DNA of 64,000 nucleotides from Oncomelania hupensis. Taxonomy: Eukaryota > Mollusca > Gastropoda > Littorinimorpha > Pomatiopsidae. Both the position numbers and the translations under genes were made by a program. The DNA lies in NCBI GenBank assembly GCA_036898135.1, contig CM072527.1:30753555-30817554 (forward strand). The letters run 5' to 3'. Below, one piece after another: positions 54,353-64,000 of the stretch. The notes under the pieces were generated by a model, which worked only from the letters and a program-made list of their open reading frames with translations, made no database searches and had not been told where the DNA came from. Numbering within the stretch: position 1 is the stretch's first letter; every line of letters begins with the position of its first letter.

Positions 54353-55599
54353 TTAAAAAAGGCTCATAGCCCATAAAAAATTGAACAACACAAAAAAGAC
54401 TACTCCCTAGGCATTACAAGACAAATCCCTGAAATGTTAAACATCCATTTTAAAGTTTACATTGGTTCAGTATTAAAAAAAAAAGTGTATTATATTACCC
54501 ATCAAATCAAATATAATAAAGTGGAAAAAATAACACAAACAAGAATGTATCACAGTTTTGAAATAAAAGGGACCTTGCGGGGACTATTAACGAAGGAAGG
54601 TACGGCAATGAGACGACATTGATGCAACTTCCTCATTATAATCAGTGGGAACTTAGCCACACAGACAACAGACAAAAAGCTCACCGACTTTCAATCAGAA
54701 AGAAATACAGATTTAGATGTGTATGAATTTTCTCGTTTAAAAAAAAATCAAATATAATGTGCAAAACAGTTTTTATTATGTAAGCTTACAAGGGGTGACT
54801 TCAGGTGCGCAGCTGACGATGTGTTCAAAATGCCCTTCTCTCAGCTATTTGCACTCATTCTCTGAGTGGATCCAGGTATTTTCATAAAGACATGGGAATA
54901 AATATCTCTATCAAATTTTATCACTAGAAGGGCAAAGCCCATATGATTCAAATGCTCCTTATGGAACTTGCAATACTTAACCTGGAAATGACTGCTCATG
55001 ATCAAATAATGTTGTTGCATACTATGGGTTAAACAGCGCCGTTCCACTGTATGATGACCTAATTTTTGTATGTTTTTGCAAGGCCTAAATTGACTTGACC
55101 TTCAAATCAATGCAAAATTGGATCATATGAAAGATCAATCTACCATCTTTAAATACAAAAAGTCTGAACTTTATATATATAATAGTTTAGAGTCAAGGTC
55201 ACTTCAAAGAACTTATACTGACTTTGGACAGCTCCAGTGACCTTGACCTTGGAGTAAGATTGACCAAATTCGCAAAGGATGTGTGTCTCATTAATAACTA
55301 TCACGCATCAAAGAATAATAAATTCGATATTAATAACTTTGAAAAAAAAGTGAAATTTGGTTTAAAAAAAGTTTTTTGACTAACATTTGTTGACCCTGTC
55401 ATTCATTCACTGATCATTTATGAGGTCTTATGGATATACAATACAATACACAATACACTATAACTTTATTGATCTCAAACTGAGAAATTTGATACATGGT
55501 CTGCAATCCGACATAAGAATTGAGAGTATATGGACAAGAACTTATTAGCACATTATGCATACATAATTATATAACACAAAATATTCACGTTTCATTACT
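54353..55599. other. No gene seen
   Basis: AT-rich sequence. The stretch from 54780 to 55420 has GTGACCTTGACCTTGG-type phrases common in uncharacterised invertebrate repeats, and 55440-55480 has AATACAATACACAATACACT, which looks like the tail of an inverted LINE. Neither can be assigned. Confidence 0.45.
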
Positions 55600-55916
55600 A
55601 CTATGTGAGGCACATAGACTGGACATTGTTTTCAAGTTCTCGCACAGCACACTTACTATCACATTCATTCCAACAGTGAACATGTCATTTCTCTAAGATG
55701 CATAGACTAGATATTGCCTTTCTCACTGCATATTATCACAACATTTGTTCCAAGATACCTTCCCATCCTTCACACACACAAACACACACGCGCACCCACA
55801 CATACACACACACACACACACACCTAGTGACTAGGAGCAAACATTATTGACTAGATTGCCTTCCTCACTACATGTTATCACAACATTTGTTCCAAAAATA
55901 TCTTCTCATCCTTCAC
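55600..55916 (+). repeat. Degenerate tandem units of about 100-140 bp with (AC)n
   Basis: TATCACAACATTTGTTCCAA occurs at about 55733 and 55875, each preceded by GACTAGAT and TGCCTT and followed by CATCCTTCACACA. A third, weaker copy starts near 55616. An (AC)n run lies at 55770-55823. Confidence 0.75.
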
Positions 55917-55985
55917 ACATTACATTATATTACATGATTATTGCTTTAGGTCCAGCGGACTCTTCCGAGCCAAATCAGGACCAGA
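55917..55985 (-). mobile_element. R3 retroposon, 3' end only
   Basis: ACATTACATTATATTACATG, then GCTTTAGGTCCAGCGGACTC is the reverse complement of the R3 tail at 48610-48674. Confidence 0.8.
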
Positions 55986-56229
55986 GAGACGCTATCTTAA
56001 AATATACTACTCAAAATAATACAAGGGCCACTTGGACATATGGGTCTCTCTTTAAATCAGAAACACGAATTCAATTTATTAGTTCATCATATTTTAGTGC
56101 AATCATTTCTGCATCAATAACAAAAAAGATTTGAGACATCAGTCGCTTAAAATTCGAGTAAATTCAATTTAACTGGACAATACCCCTCATTTACAAAATC
56201 AAAACTTTAGAAACCAAAAATCTATAGAG

Positions 56230-56587
56230 TCAGTATCGGGTGTGGCCACCGTTTGCATCAATGCAGTCTTGGCATCGTTGTCTCATGGACCATATCAGGT
56301 TGTGGAGGATGTTTTCTGGGATGGCCAACCACTCTTGCTGGAGAACTTGGGCCAGAACTTCAAGGTTACCTCCTGGAGGGAGGTTTGCCCGTGTCTGTCG
56401 ACCCAAGACATCCCACAGATGTTCTATGGGGTTCAAATCGGGTGATCGAGCCGGCCAATCCATCCTTATGACGTGCTGTTGCTGCAGGAAGTCATTGATG
56501 ATACGCGCTCGGTGGGGTTTGGCATTATCGTCCTGTAGTATGGCACCTTCCCCAATGGCCCGCAGAGCTGGGAGAACCCTAGGTTGT
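56230..56587 (-). pseudogene. Tc1 transposase, C-terminal part (split gene)
   Basis: On the - strand: VLPALRAIGEGAILQDDNAK, PHRARIINDF, WPARSPDLNPIEHLWDVLG, GGHTRY and stop. The second catalytic Asp (DDNA) and the Glu (PIEHLW) are both present and 34 residues apart, the DD34E signature. Compared with the copy at 23025-23565, the catalytic Asp is intact here. The N-terminal part continues at 63166. Confidence 0.9.
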
Positions 56588-57215
56588 TGTTACGTTTGAA
56601 ACGCGAACGAAAGTATGTCGGAAGCGTGTACGATAGATCTAATCGTTTCGTTTTGCAAAGTATTCAATAATGGAGTTTATTTACCTTTGATTTGAGTTTG
56701 CATTGTTGTTAGGAGAGGCTTTGTATAACGTTGATGATTTGCGTTAGTCGATATTGTTGGAGAATCTTCTGGATCCGTTTGTTTACTAACGATCGAAGCT
56801 TCTTGATGGACGTAGATACTGGAGAACATTCTTTTGACATGTATGACGTAAGTCAGTGATGACGATCTTTTATTCGATTGGTGGCAGTGCGTCATTTCTA
56901 CGGTATTCGAAATCTTTCCGGAAAAGAGAGAGGTTATTTAATCGTGGGCCGAGTTGCTGTTGAGAGATAGTAAAGTTGTTGATAGTGATTTGGAAAGTTG
57001 CTGTGAAAGTTGTTGAGTTGAATTGAGAATTGTATGCAGTTGTTGGTGTGTGCTGAATAAAAGTGGAAAACTTCATACGTCGACTTTGAGACTTGTATGC
57101 TGTTTGGACGGGCTGTGTGAATAAACGAATCTGAGTTACACAATTATCAGGAATTCAAGCATCGGGGCTGAATCAGATACTGATAGAAAACACCAACATC
57201 GAACTGAGTGTAACA
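56588..57215 (+). repeat. 5' LTR of copy 1
   Basis: 628 bases, TG...CA ends. It contains an AATAAA near 57056 and another near 57121, either of which could act in polyadenylation of the R region. Confidence 0.95.
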
Positions 57216-57218
57216 TTT

Positions 57219-57238
57219 TGGGGGTCAAGCCGCGATTC
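57219..57238 (+). other. Primer binding site of copy 1
   Basis: TGGGGGTCAAGCCGCGATTC, three bases after the LTR and starting with TGG. It differs by two bases from the copy 2 site. Confidence 0.65.
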
Positions 57239-57761
57239 ACGCCATAGCCAAGGGTTCAACTGCTACAACAAGCGAGTCAACGTTACGAGAGGCAGTCATC
57301 GAGGGTAGCCGCCAACGAGTTGCGTCGAGAGGGGCCAACATACTGGGACTACATCCGATAGATTCGGGTTGACTGCAAGGGCGTGTAGTCGCCGAAGAGT
57401 TGCTTCGTGAGCGAACAACAGAGCGGGACTACGTGGCTGCCGCAGGACTACGTCGAGGGACAGTCTCGGAGCTACATCGCCAGTATTAGAGAGAGCGACG
57501 TGCGGACGTCGAGTCTACTTCAGCACAGGAGCGTGTACATCAACACCAGCGTGGTGCAGCGTCGCATACGACGAGGACAGCGGGGCCTGCGTCAACGAAG
57601 GCGACTAGTGACAAGCATCAGCGCTACTGCAGAAAGCGTGCTGTTCTAGAACAGTCTAGAAAGGTACAGCACAGTCAAGAACTTTCCAGAAAAAGAACTC
57701 TACAGTCAAGAACTTTCCAGAAAAAGAACTTTCCAGAAAAGAACTTTCCAGAAGCATCAAG

Positions 57762-58049
57762 ATGGCTGACTTCTGGCAGAAAGGGGTTGAACTAAATCTA
57801 AAAGGCAAACAGCTGACGGAGTACGTCAAATGCCAGGAGAGAATATTGCGTGAAGAAAGAGAAGAACAGCGAAGGCGCGAAGAAAGAGAATTGGAAGAGA
57901 AGCGTCTAGAAAAAGAAATAGAATTAGAACAGAAGCGTCTAGAATTAGAGGAGCAGCGTCGCCGAGAAGAAAGAGAAGAGCGGCGTCAAGAAAGAGAAGC
58001 AGAAGAGCAGCGACGCCGAGAAGAAAAGAGATGGAAGAAAGACGACTAG
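57762..58049 (+). CDS. Gag N-terminal segment of copy 1
   Basis: 95 codons from MADFWQKGVELNLKGKQLTE into a highly charged coiled-coil stretch of EEQRRREERE repeats. It ends at a stop overlapping the next frame by 19 bases. Comparison with copy 2 suggests that one extra A near 58023 (GAAGAAAAGAG) shifted the frame, and that the segment was continuous with the rest of gag. A programmed frameshift cannot be excluded. Confidence 0.8.
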   Translation: MADFWQKGVELNLKGKQLTEYVKCQERILREEREEQRRREERELEEKRLEKEIELEQKRLELEEQRRREEREERRQEREAEEQRRREEKRWKKDD

Positions 58050-59770
58050 AAGCTGATCGTCAGTACCAGCTGGAGTTGGCGCGTATCCAAAACAATCAGC
58101 ATGCGCCACAAGTCGTCAGCGACCACATGGCTCCAAAATTGCCAGCTTTCGTCGACGGGAAGGACCAGATCGACAGTTATTTGGCGAGATTTGAAAGGTT
58201 TGCCAAAAGCTCTAACTGGCAACCTCAAGACTGGGCGATTCGACTAAGTGCACTTCTGACGGGAGAAGCACTCGACGTCTACACCAGATTGTCGGACGAT
58301 GACGCTAAAGACTACGACGTCTTGAAAGAGGCCCTATTGCAGTGCTACAACTTTACAGAGAAGGGCTACCGTAAACGCTTCCGTGAATGCCGGCCTAAGT
58401 CAGGCGAGACGCCAAAGCAGTTTGTGGAGCGCCTGTCGTCATATCTACACAAGTGGGTGGAGTTATCAGGCGAAACGAAGTCTTACGACAGTCTCCATGA
58501 CCTGATCGTGAAGGAACAATTTCTCAATGCCTGTCACAAGGACCTAGCGACCCACTTAGAAGAACAAAAGCTGCAGACGCTTAAAGATGTGACTGAGGCT
58601 GCTGAAAGATATCTCATCGCCCATGGGAAAACCCTGGGGCCACCCAGCGCGACGAAACATTTTCAGAAGACTGGAAACCATGTGAACCAGATCCAGGGAA
58701 GCCAGACGAGCCAGAGACAGACAGACTCCACGCCTCCTCCCAGGGAAGGGCATTCAAGGGGCTGTTTCACCTGCAACGCTACAGACCACAGAGCGGCTAA
58801 CTGTCCTCAAAACAAAAGTAGCGGACAGCGGAGCAGTACGGACAATTCAGCGGCGGGCAACCGGCAGAGGCGGTTCTCCAATCAACGGCAAACCAGTAGA
58901 TCTGACCATCAAGTGTGCGGCGGGAGCGTCATTCTTCCGAGTGAGACCGAGCGCACAGCTACCCCTGCGGACGTGCAAGAGTGCATGACCGATGGCCAAC
59001 TTCTCCTTGCCAACGGAAAATCCATCCCCGTCGTCGCCAGCGCAGCTGTGACCGTCCAGAACATGCCTGTTTCCAAGGGACGCGTTGGAAATCATGAAGT
59101 GACTGTTTTAAGAGACTCTGGCTGCAGTGGGGTCATCGTCAGAGAAGACCTAATCGCTAAAGAACAGTTCACTGGCGATTCAAAATGGACACTTATGGCC
59201 GACAGCAAATGTGTGAGAGCGCCAGTTGCGAAGATTCATGTCAACACCCCTTTCTACATAGGCGAAGTCGAAGCGGTTTGCCTGAAGAAGCCGCTATACG
59301 ATTTGATGATCGGGAATATCGACGGCGCGAGACGACCCGACGACCCCGATCCAGAGTGGAGTCCTGCCTCAACCCAACGTGTCGAAGTTGTAGAGGAGGA
59401 TCCATTGCCGTTTCCCGATGGAGACCTTACAGAGCTGCTACGGGATAATGTGGCTACTCCGGCTCAGCCCTGCCGACCAGAGATCGTCGGTGCTGTTACT
59501 ACCAGGGCCCAGGCCAAGAGAGACAAGAGGTCTACGCCACTGAAGGTCGCCGACAACTCTAAAGCTGCCATCGTGGACAGAGATAAGCTGATCCAGCTCC
59601 AGGAAGCTGATAGTACTTTAAACAAGTACCGGAACCGCCAAGACCACGTGACCAAAGGCAGTGGTACGGTCTATTTTGAGGTGAAGGCCAAGATCCTGTA
59701 TCGAATCTTCCAGCACCCGAGGGTCAACGGAGGTAAACCACTACGTCAAGTCTTGGTACCGTTACCCTAA
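58031..59770 (+). CDS. Gag main part and protease of copy 1
   Basis: 579 codons: gag capsid-like region (residues 30-190), CCHC zinc knuckle CFTCNATDHRAANC (about 244-257), and retropepsin-like protease with the DSGCSGVIV active site (about 362-370). The frame ends in a TAA created where copy 2 has one more C (ACCCTAAG here, ACCCCTAAG there), so gag-protease and the rest of pol were one frame in the family. The protease active site is intact, unlike copy 2. Confidence 0.92.
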   Translation: MEERRLEADRQYQLELARIQNNQHAPQVVSDHMAPKLPAFVDGKDQIDSYLARFERFAKSSNWQPQDWAIRLSALLTGEALDVYTRLSDDDAKDYDVLKEALLQCYNFTEKGYRKRFRECRPKSGETPKQFVERLSSYLHKWVELSGETKSYDSLHDLIVKEQFLNACHKDLATHLEEQKLQTLKDVTEAAERYLIAHGKTLGPPSATKHFQKTGNHVNQIQGSQTSQRQTDSTPPPREGHSRGCFTCNATDHRAANCPQNKSSGQRSSTDNSAAGNRQRRFSNQRQTSRSDHQVCGGSVILPSETERTATPADVQECMTDGQLLLANGKSIPVVASAAVTVQNMPVSKGRVGNHEVTVLRDSGCSGVIVREDLIAKEQFTGDSKWTLMADSKCVRAPVAKIHVNTPFYIGEVEAVCLKKPLYDLMIGNIDGARRPDDPDPEWSPASTQRVEVVEEDPLPFPDGDLTELLRDNVATPAQPCRPEIVGAVTTRAQAKRDKRSTPLKVADNSKAAIVDRDKLIQLQEADSTLNKYRNRQDHVTKGSGTVYFEVKAKILYRIFQHPRVNGGKPLRQVLVPLP

Positions 59771-59778
59771 GGCGCCAA

Positions 59779-62325
59779 GTGATGGAAGTAGCTCACGACT
59801 CTATCATGGGAGGTCACCTAGGCATCAGAAAGACGTCAGACAGAATCCAGGCGGTGTTCTACTGGCCAGGGCTTCATGCGGACGTCAGCCGTTTCTGCCG
59901 ATCATGTGATATTTGCCAGAAGACCATACCTCGAGGAAGGGTCCCGAAAGTGCCTATGCAGAGGATGCCTCTGATCGACCGACCTTTCAAGAGGGTGGCC
60001 TTAGACTTAATCGGCGAAATAAGACCTCCGAGTGAAGAAGGTCATCGGTGGGTACTGACTTTAGTGGACTATGCGACTCGGTACCCAGAAGCAGTGCCAC
60101 TGAAGAAGATTGACACTGAAACTGTAGCAGAGGCACTGGTGGACATGTTCAGTAGGCTTGGAGTGCCTGAAGAAATTCTGACAGACCTCGGGACGCAGTT
60201 CGTCTCTGACTGCATGAAGGAGGTCAACAGACTGCTGAGCATCCGGCATTTGACTACGACACCCTACCATCCGATGTGCAACGGGCTTGTCGAGAAGTTC
60301 AATGCTACGCTGAAGTCTACCCTGAAGAAACTGTGCAGCGAGCAGCCCAGACAATGGCATCGCTACATTAACGCCTTACTTTTCGCCTACAGAGAAGTAC
60401 CGCAGGAGTCCACCGGCTTTTCTCCGTTCGAGCTGCTGTACGGAAGAACCATCCGCGGGCCGATGCACATCCTAAAAGAACTGTGGACGAAAGAAGTAGA
60501 CACCCCAGAGGTGAAGAACAGCTACCAGTACGTGTTTGAGCTACGGGAGAAGCTGGAGCAGACTCTCGAGATAGCTAGAGAAAACCTGAAGAAGTCCCAG
60601 GACTGTGGAAAGCACTACTATGATCGTAGGGCTGTGAACAGGAAGTTTAAACCTGGCAACAAAGTGCTGGTGCTGCTACCTACTGATCACAATAAGTTGC
60701 TGATGCAGTGGAAAGGCCCGTACGAAGTGGAGACCGTGGTGGGAATCAACGACTACAAGGTGAAGGTCGGCCAGCATTCCAAGATATACCACGCCAACCT
60801 CCTTAAGCTGTACGTGGAAAGGCCATCGGAGACTGTGCACGCAGCCACAGCAGCTGTGACCGACGACAGCTTTGACAGCGAAGAACTGTTGGAACTGGGA
60901 GACTTCCACAGCAAAGAAGGCATCGATGATGTTAAGCTAGGACCGAGCTTGACGGAAGGTCAAAAGTTGGAGCTCAAGGACCTTATGGGCGAGTTTCCCC
61001 ACAACTTCAGCGATGTCCCTGGCTCTACAACTTTGGTCGAACACGAAGTCCACCTCACTTCGAATATCCCTGTTCGATCCAAGCCCTTCCCGATCCCTTT
61101 CAAGGCCCGTGAATCCTTGAAGAAAGACATCGATGAGATGCTGAAGATGGGCATCATTAGGGAGTCCAGTTCCCCTTACGCATCCCCTGTCGTGGTCGTG
61201 AAGAAGAAGGACGGGAGCAACCGAGTATGCATCGACTACAGGAAGGTTAATAAGATCACCGTCTTCGACCCTGAGCCGATGCCTACCGCAGCAGACCTCT
61301 TCCGCCAACTATCGGGGAGTAAAATCTTCTCAAAGATTGACCTCAGCAAGGGTTATTGGCAAGTCCCCGTGCGTCAACAGGACATACCAAAGACTGCTTT
61401 CATAACTCCTGATGGGACGTACGAGTGCCTAAGGATGCCCTTTGGCATGGTCAACAGCGGAGCTACCCTGAAGAGAGGAATGAGGAAGATGCTCAAAGGG
61501 ATGGACAATGTCGTGTGTTACTGGGACGACCTGCTAGTCCACACTCGCACCTGGGAAGAGCATCTGCAGACCTTGAGGGAGCTGTTTCACCGTCTCACAG
61601 AAGCCAACTTGACCGTGAGACCCAGTAAGTGCATTCTGGGGACTGACAACGTAGACTTTATCGGCCATTCGCTGAAAGAAGGACAAAAGGGGCTTCTACT
61701 AGAAAACGTCACCAAGATTCTGAACGCTCCACGTCCCCAAACCAAGAAGCAGGTGCGATCTTTCCTGGGGTTGGCTGGATACTACAGGGAGTTTGTACCA
61801 AACTACTCCGCCATCACAGCACCCTTGTCGGACCTGGTGCGGAAAGGCTGTCCAAACCAAGTGCAGTGGGGACCGTCTCAGGAGAGGGCATACCAGACTG
61901 TGCGCGACCTCCTTTCGAAGGATCCGGTGCTACGACTGCCTGACACTTCCAAAGAATTCGTCTTAAGAACAGACGCAGCGGACGAAGGCATCGGCGCCAT
62001 ACTGATGCAAGAACACGAAGGGAAACTATTTCCGGTCAGTTACGCCAGCAAGAAGCTGTCCAGGGCTGAGAAAAATTACTCGACCATGGAGAAAGAGTGC
62101 CTTGCCATCATATGGGGAATCCGGAAGTTCGAACTGTACCTTCAAGGAGTGAAGTTCGTGCTACAGACTGATCACAAGCCGCTAACTTACTTGAACTCTG
62201 CCAAGTTTGTGAACAGTCGGATCATGAGATGGGCTATGTACTTGCAGAACTTTAACATGCGAGTAGAATCTATCAAAGGATCGGACAATGTTGGTGCGGA
62301 CTTCCTCAGCAGAGTGTGTGAGTAA
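59779..62325 (+). CDS. Pol of copy 1: integrase, then reverse transcriptase and RNase H
   Basis: 848 codons with the domain order of Gmr1-type elements. Residues 5-55: H2C2 zinc finger (HDSIMGGH, then CRSCDIC). Residues 70-220: integrase core with Asp in ALDLIGE (about 75), Asp in LTDLGTQF (about 136) and Glu in LVEKFN (about 173). Residues 285-345: GPY/F module WKGPYEVETV. Residues 440-620: reverse transcriptase with VCIDYRKVNKITV, FSKIDLSKGYWQV and YWDD at about 580. Residues 725-830: RNase H with LRTDAADEG, STMEKECLA and LQTDHKPL. All catalytic residues are present. In most Ty3/gypsy elements integrase comes last. The C end (FLSRVCE, stop) is about 40 residues shorter than that of copy 2. 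Confidence 0.95.
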   Translation: MMEVAHDSIMGGHLGIRKTSDRIQAVFYWPGLHADVSRFCRSCDICQKTIPRGRVPKVPMQRMPLIDRPFKRVALDLIGEIRPPSEEGHRWVLTLVDYATRYPEAVPLKKIDTETVAEALVDMFSRLGVPEEILTDLGTQFVSDCMKEVNRLLSIRHLTTTPYHPMCNGLVEKFNATLKSTLKKLCSEQPRQWHRYINALLFAYREVPQESTGFSPFELLYGRTIRGPMHILKELWTKEVDTPEVKNSYQYVFELREKLEQTLEIARENLKKSQDCGKHYYDRRAVNRKFKPGNKVLVLLPTDHNKLLMQWKGPYEVETVVGINDYKVKVGQHSKIYHANLLKLYVERPSETVHAATAAVTDDSFDSEELLELGDFHSKEGIDDVKLGPSLTEGQKLELKDLMGEFPHNFSDVPGSTTLVEHEVHLTSNIPVRSKPFPIPFKARESLKKDIDEMLKMGIIRESSSPYASPVVVVKKKDGSNRVCIDYRKVNKITVFDPEPMPTAADLFRQLSGSKIFSKIDLSKGYWQVPVRQQDIPKTAFITPDGTYECLRMPFGMVNSGATLKRGMRKMLKGMDNVVCYWDDLLVHTRTWEEHLQTLRELFHRLTEANLTVRPSKCILGTDNVDFIGHSLKEGQKGLLLENVTKILNAPRPQTKKQVRSFLGLAGYYREFVPNYSAITAPLSDLVRKGCPNQVQWGPSQERAYQTVRDLLSKDPVLRLPDTSKEFVLRTDAADEGIGAILMQEHEGKLFPVSYASKKLSRAEKNYSTMEKECLAIIWGIRKFELYLQGVKFVLQTDHKPLTYLNSAKFVNSRIMRWAMYLQNFNMRVESIKGSDNVGADFLSRVCE

Positions 62326-62521
62326 AGAACATTGACTGTGTGGATGAACTGTGAACATTGACAATATCCAGATAGACCTGAAGATGAAAACCATTGACTC
62401 TTTGTGAATGAACTGAGAACGTTGATAGTGTTCAGACAGTCTGAAATAAGTTTTAATTGTGGACTTTGTTTGTGCATTACGTTTCAACGTTGTTGAAAGA
62501 AATTGGGTAAATTTCTTCTTG

Positions 62522-62533
62522 AGTGGGGGGTTA
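62522..62533 (+). other. Polypurine tract of copy 1
   Basis: AGTGGGGGGTTA directly before the 3' LTR, the expected site for plus-strand priming. The same tract is inverted at 13164-13173 in copy 2. Confidence 0.8.
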
Positions 62534-63160
62534 TGTTACGTTGAAACGCGAACGAAAGTATGTCGGAAGCGTGTACGATAGATCTAATCGTTTCGTTTTG
62601 CAAAGTATTCAATAATGGAGTTTATTTACCTTTGATTTGAGTTTGCATTGTTGTTAGGAGAGGCTTTGTATAACGTTGATGATTTGCGTTAGTCGATATT
62701 GTTGGAGAATCTTCTGGATCCGTTTGTTTACTAACGATCGAAGCTTCTTGATGGACGTAGATACTGGAGAACATTCTTTTGACATGTATGACGTAAGTCA
62801 GTGATGACGATCTTTTATTCGATTGGTGGCAGTGTGTCATTTCTACGGTATTCGAAATCTTTCCGGAAAAGAGAGAGGTTATTTAATCGTGGGCCGAGTT
62901 GCTGTTGAGAGATAGTAAAGTTGTTGATAGTGATTTGGAAAGTTGCTGTGAAAGTTGTTGAGTTGAATTGAGAATTGTATGCAGTTGTTGGTGTGTGCTG
63001 AATAAAAGTGGAAAACTTCATACGTCGACTTTGAGACTTGTATGCTGTTTGGACGGGCTGTGTGAATAAACGAATCTGAGTTACACAATTATCAGGAATT
63101 CAAGCATCGGGGCTGAATCAGATACTGATAGAAAACACCAACATCGAACTGAGTGTAACA
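62534..63160 (+). repeat. 3' LTR of copy 1
   Basis: 627 bases, almost identical to 56588-57215 (one missing T near 62541 and one C/T change near 62834). Confidence 0.95.
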
Positions 63161-63165
63161 GTTGT

Positions 63166-63836
63166 AGGACGTCATCCCTGTAGCCAATACCGTTTAAGTT
63201 GCCATGAATTTGGAGCAGGGCTGTTCTGAAGTTTAATGCGAAGCCACCCCACATCATGGCAGATCCACCACCAAAGCGGTCATGCTCGCGCACCGTCGTA
63301 TCAGCAAAACGCTCCCGTGGACGCCTCCAAACATTCACTCGACGGTCGTTGAAAGACAAGGAGAACCGAGACTCGTCTGTAAAGAGAACCCTTGACCAAT
63401 GTTGCCTAGTCCACACCAAATGACGCCGAGCCCAGGCCAAACGTGCTGCACGGTGAGCTGGGGTGAGCAAAGGCCAAACTGCTGGTCGTCTTGATCTCAG
63501 GTTTGCCTCGTGTAGACAGTTGCGAATTGTCTGGTCGCTGACGTTAACATTGCTGGCTGTGTGAAGCTGTCTTCTGATGGTGTTTGCTGTAGCGGACCTC
63601 ATCCTCAGAGCTGACAGGGTGATGAAATGGTCTTGTCTTGCAGTGGAAACGCGGGGGCGTCCGGACCTTCTTGGTTCTTGGACGCTTCCAGTGTTGTTAA
63701 AGCGCTCCCGCAGCCTTTGGACAACGGAGTGGGACACTCCCAGCCGCCTGCCAACTTCTCTCACCCCCACCCCTTCCTGAAGCCATGCAATAGCTCTGCC
63801 TCTATCCGCATCAGTCAATCATCGCCTTGGGGGCAT
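63166..63836 (-). pseudogene. Tc1 transposase, N-terminal part (split gene)
   Basis: The likely original start is ATG at 63836 (MPPRR), followed by a TGA as codon 6; the frame then runs open from 63818. It has LTDADRGRAIAWLQEG, a helix-turn-helix VREVGRRLGVSHSVVQRLRE, the GRPR hook SGRPRVST, a second HTH around TANTIRRQL, and the first catalytic Asp in LFTDESRFSL. It ends at GYRDDVLQ, where the LTR retrotransposon begins. Apart from the early stop, the split is the only break I see. Confidence 0.9.
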
Positions 63837-64000
63837 GGGTCTTTGTTTTTGGTAAAAATTGGGTTTGTTTTTCAACTCAGTGCAGAAAGTTCAAAACTCA
63901 CACATGTGATTACTTGTCAGAATAAGATTGTCTTGAATGTTACTGTACAGGATAAGTTTTGAAATAAGCAATATAAGCAATATTATTGAGAGCAGCAAAA

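Larger units (their letters stand above)
56588..63160 (+). mobile_element. Gmr1-like LTR retrotransposon, copy 1 (young)
   Basis: Bounded by the 5-bp duplication GTTGT (56583-56587 and 63161-63165). LTRs at 56588-57215 and 62534-63160 start TGTTACG and end GTAACA. By eye they differ by one base insertion and one substitution. Order: primer binding site, gag with CCHC knuckle, protease, integrase, GPY/F module, reverse transcriptase, RNase H, polypurine tract. There is no envelope gene between 62326 and 62524. Placing IN before RT is the defining feature of the Gmr1 group of Ty3/gypsy-type elements. Two single-base frame breaks interrupt gag-pol (near 58020 and 59770). Confidence 0.95.
56003..63995 (-). 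mobile_element. Tc1-type DNA transposon split by an LTR retrotransposon
   Basis: The left part, 56003-56587, carries the transposase C end and an end reading TACTACTCAAAATAATACAA. The right part, 63161-63995, carries the N end and may end near 63995, where GAGAGCAGC is a weak match to the left end. Between them lies the Gmr1-like element with its GTTGT target duplication. The right terminal repeat is uncertain because the window ends at 64000. Confidence 0.85.

Noticed and set aside
62326..62521. Envelope gene of the LTR retrotransposon.
   Set aside because: Only about 200 bases without an open frame lie between pol and the polypurine tract in copy 1, so no envelope is present.

Overview
This is nuclear DNA from an animal, most likely a marine lophotrochozoan and probably a gastropod mollusc. 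The sequence shows small exons with GT/AG borders and long repeat-filled introns, dense microsatellites, several tRNA-derived SINEs, LINEs, piggyBac and Tc1 transposons, and Ty3-type LTR retrotransposons. Assignment to mollusc is inference, from the mix of glycoside hydrolase family 1 (GH1) copies, MEGF-type EGF exons and repeat families. There are no operons, rRNA genes, intact tRNA genes or CRISPR arrays.

Host genes. (1) Positions 1-10993, + strand: seven exons of a GH1 beta-glucosidase/lactase-like enzyme, missing its 5' end, with matching splice phases and a stop codon at 10991-10993. Its fourth intron holds a SINE and a decayed copy of a multi-copy protein of unknown function. Its sixth intron holds a foldback element, a dead duplicate of exon 6, a tandem duplication and a 15-bp minisatellite. 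Pieces of another dead GH1 copy lie at about 19.1-19.6 kb, so this is the remains of a GH1 array. (2) Positions 29861-38900, + strand: five phase 1-1 exons of an EGF-repeat protein (MEGF/SREC type) with a stop codon and downstream AATAAA; its 5' exons are not seen. (3) A THAP-domain first exon on the - strand at 36230-36369, and an unrecognised 59-codon exon on the - strand at 53859-54035.

Mobile DNA makes up most of the interpretable sequence. Two related LTR retrotransposons, 12438-18519 (- strand) and 56588-63160 (+ strand), have TG...CA LTRs, 5-bp target duplications, gag with a CCHC knuckle, protease, and then integrase BEFORE reverse transcriptase/RNase H. That Ty1/copia-like order on a Ty3/gypsy-type pol is the hallmark of the Gmr1-like lineage. 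The 56.6-63.2 kb copy is young (I see about two differences between its LTRs) and split a Tc1 (DD34E) transposon whose halves lie on both sides. A second nest sits at 49.56-52.64 kb: a broken piggyBac holds a SINE, which holds a 5'-truncated L2-like LINE; two abutting perfect palindromes lie in the same piggyBac.

Smaller repeats: SINE family A (composite, about 500 bp), SINE family B (tRNA-headed), a 5S-rRNA-like SINE, an unclassified retroposon here called R3 (12-bp target duplication, ATGTA-type tail), several pieces of one LINE family with GGATA-type tails, two minisatellites and about 25 microsatellites. A 500-base assembly gap lies at 46673-47172. Exon borders come from reading splice sites and phase by eye; they are internally consistent but not backed by transcripts.
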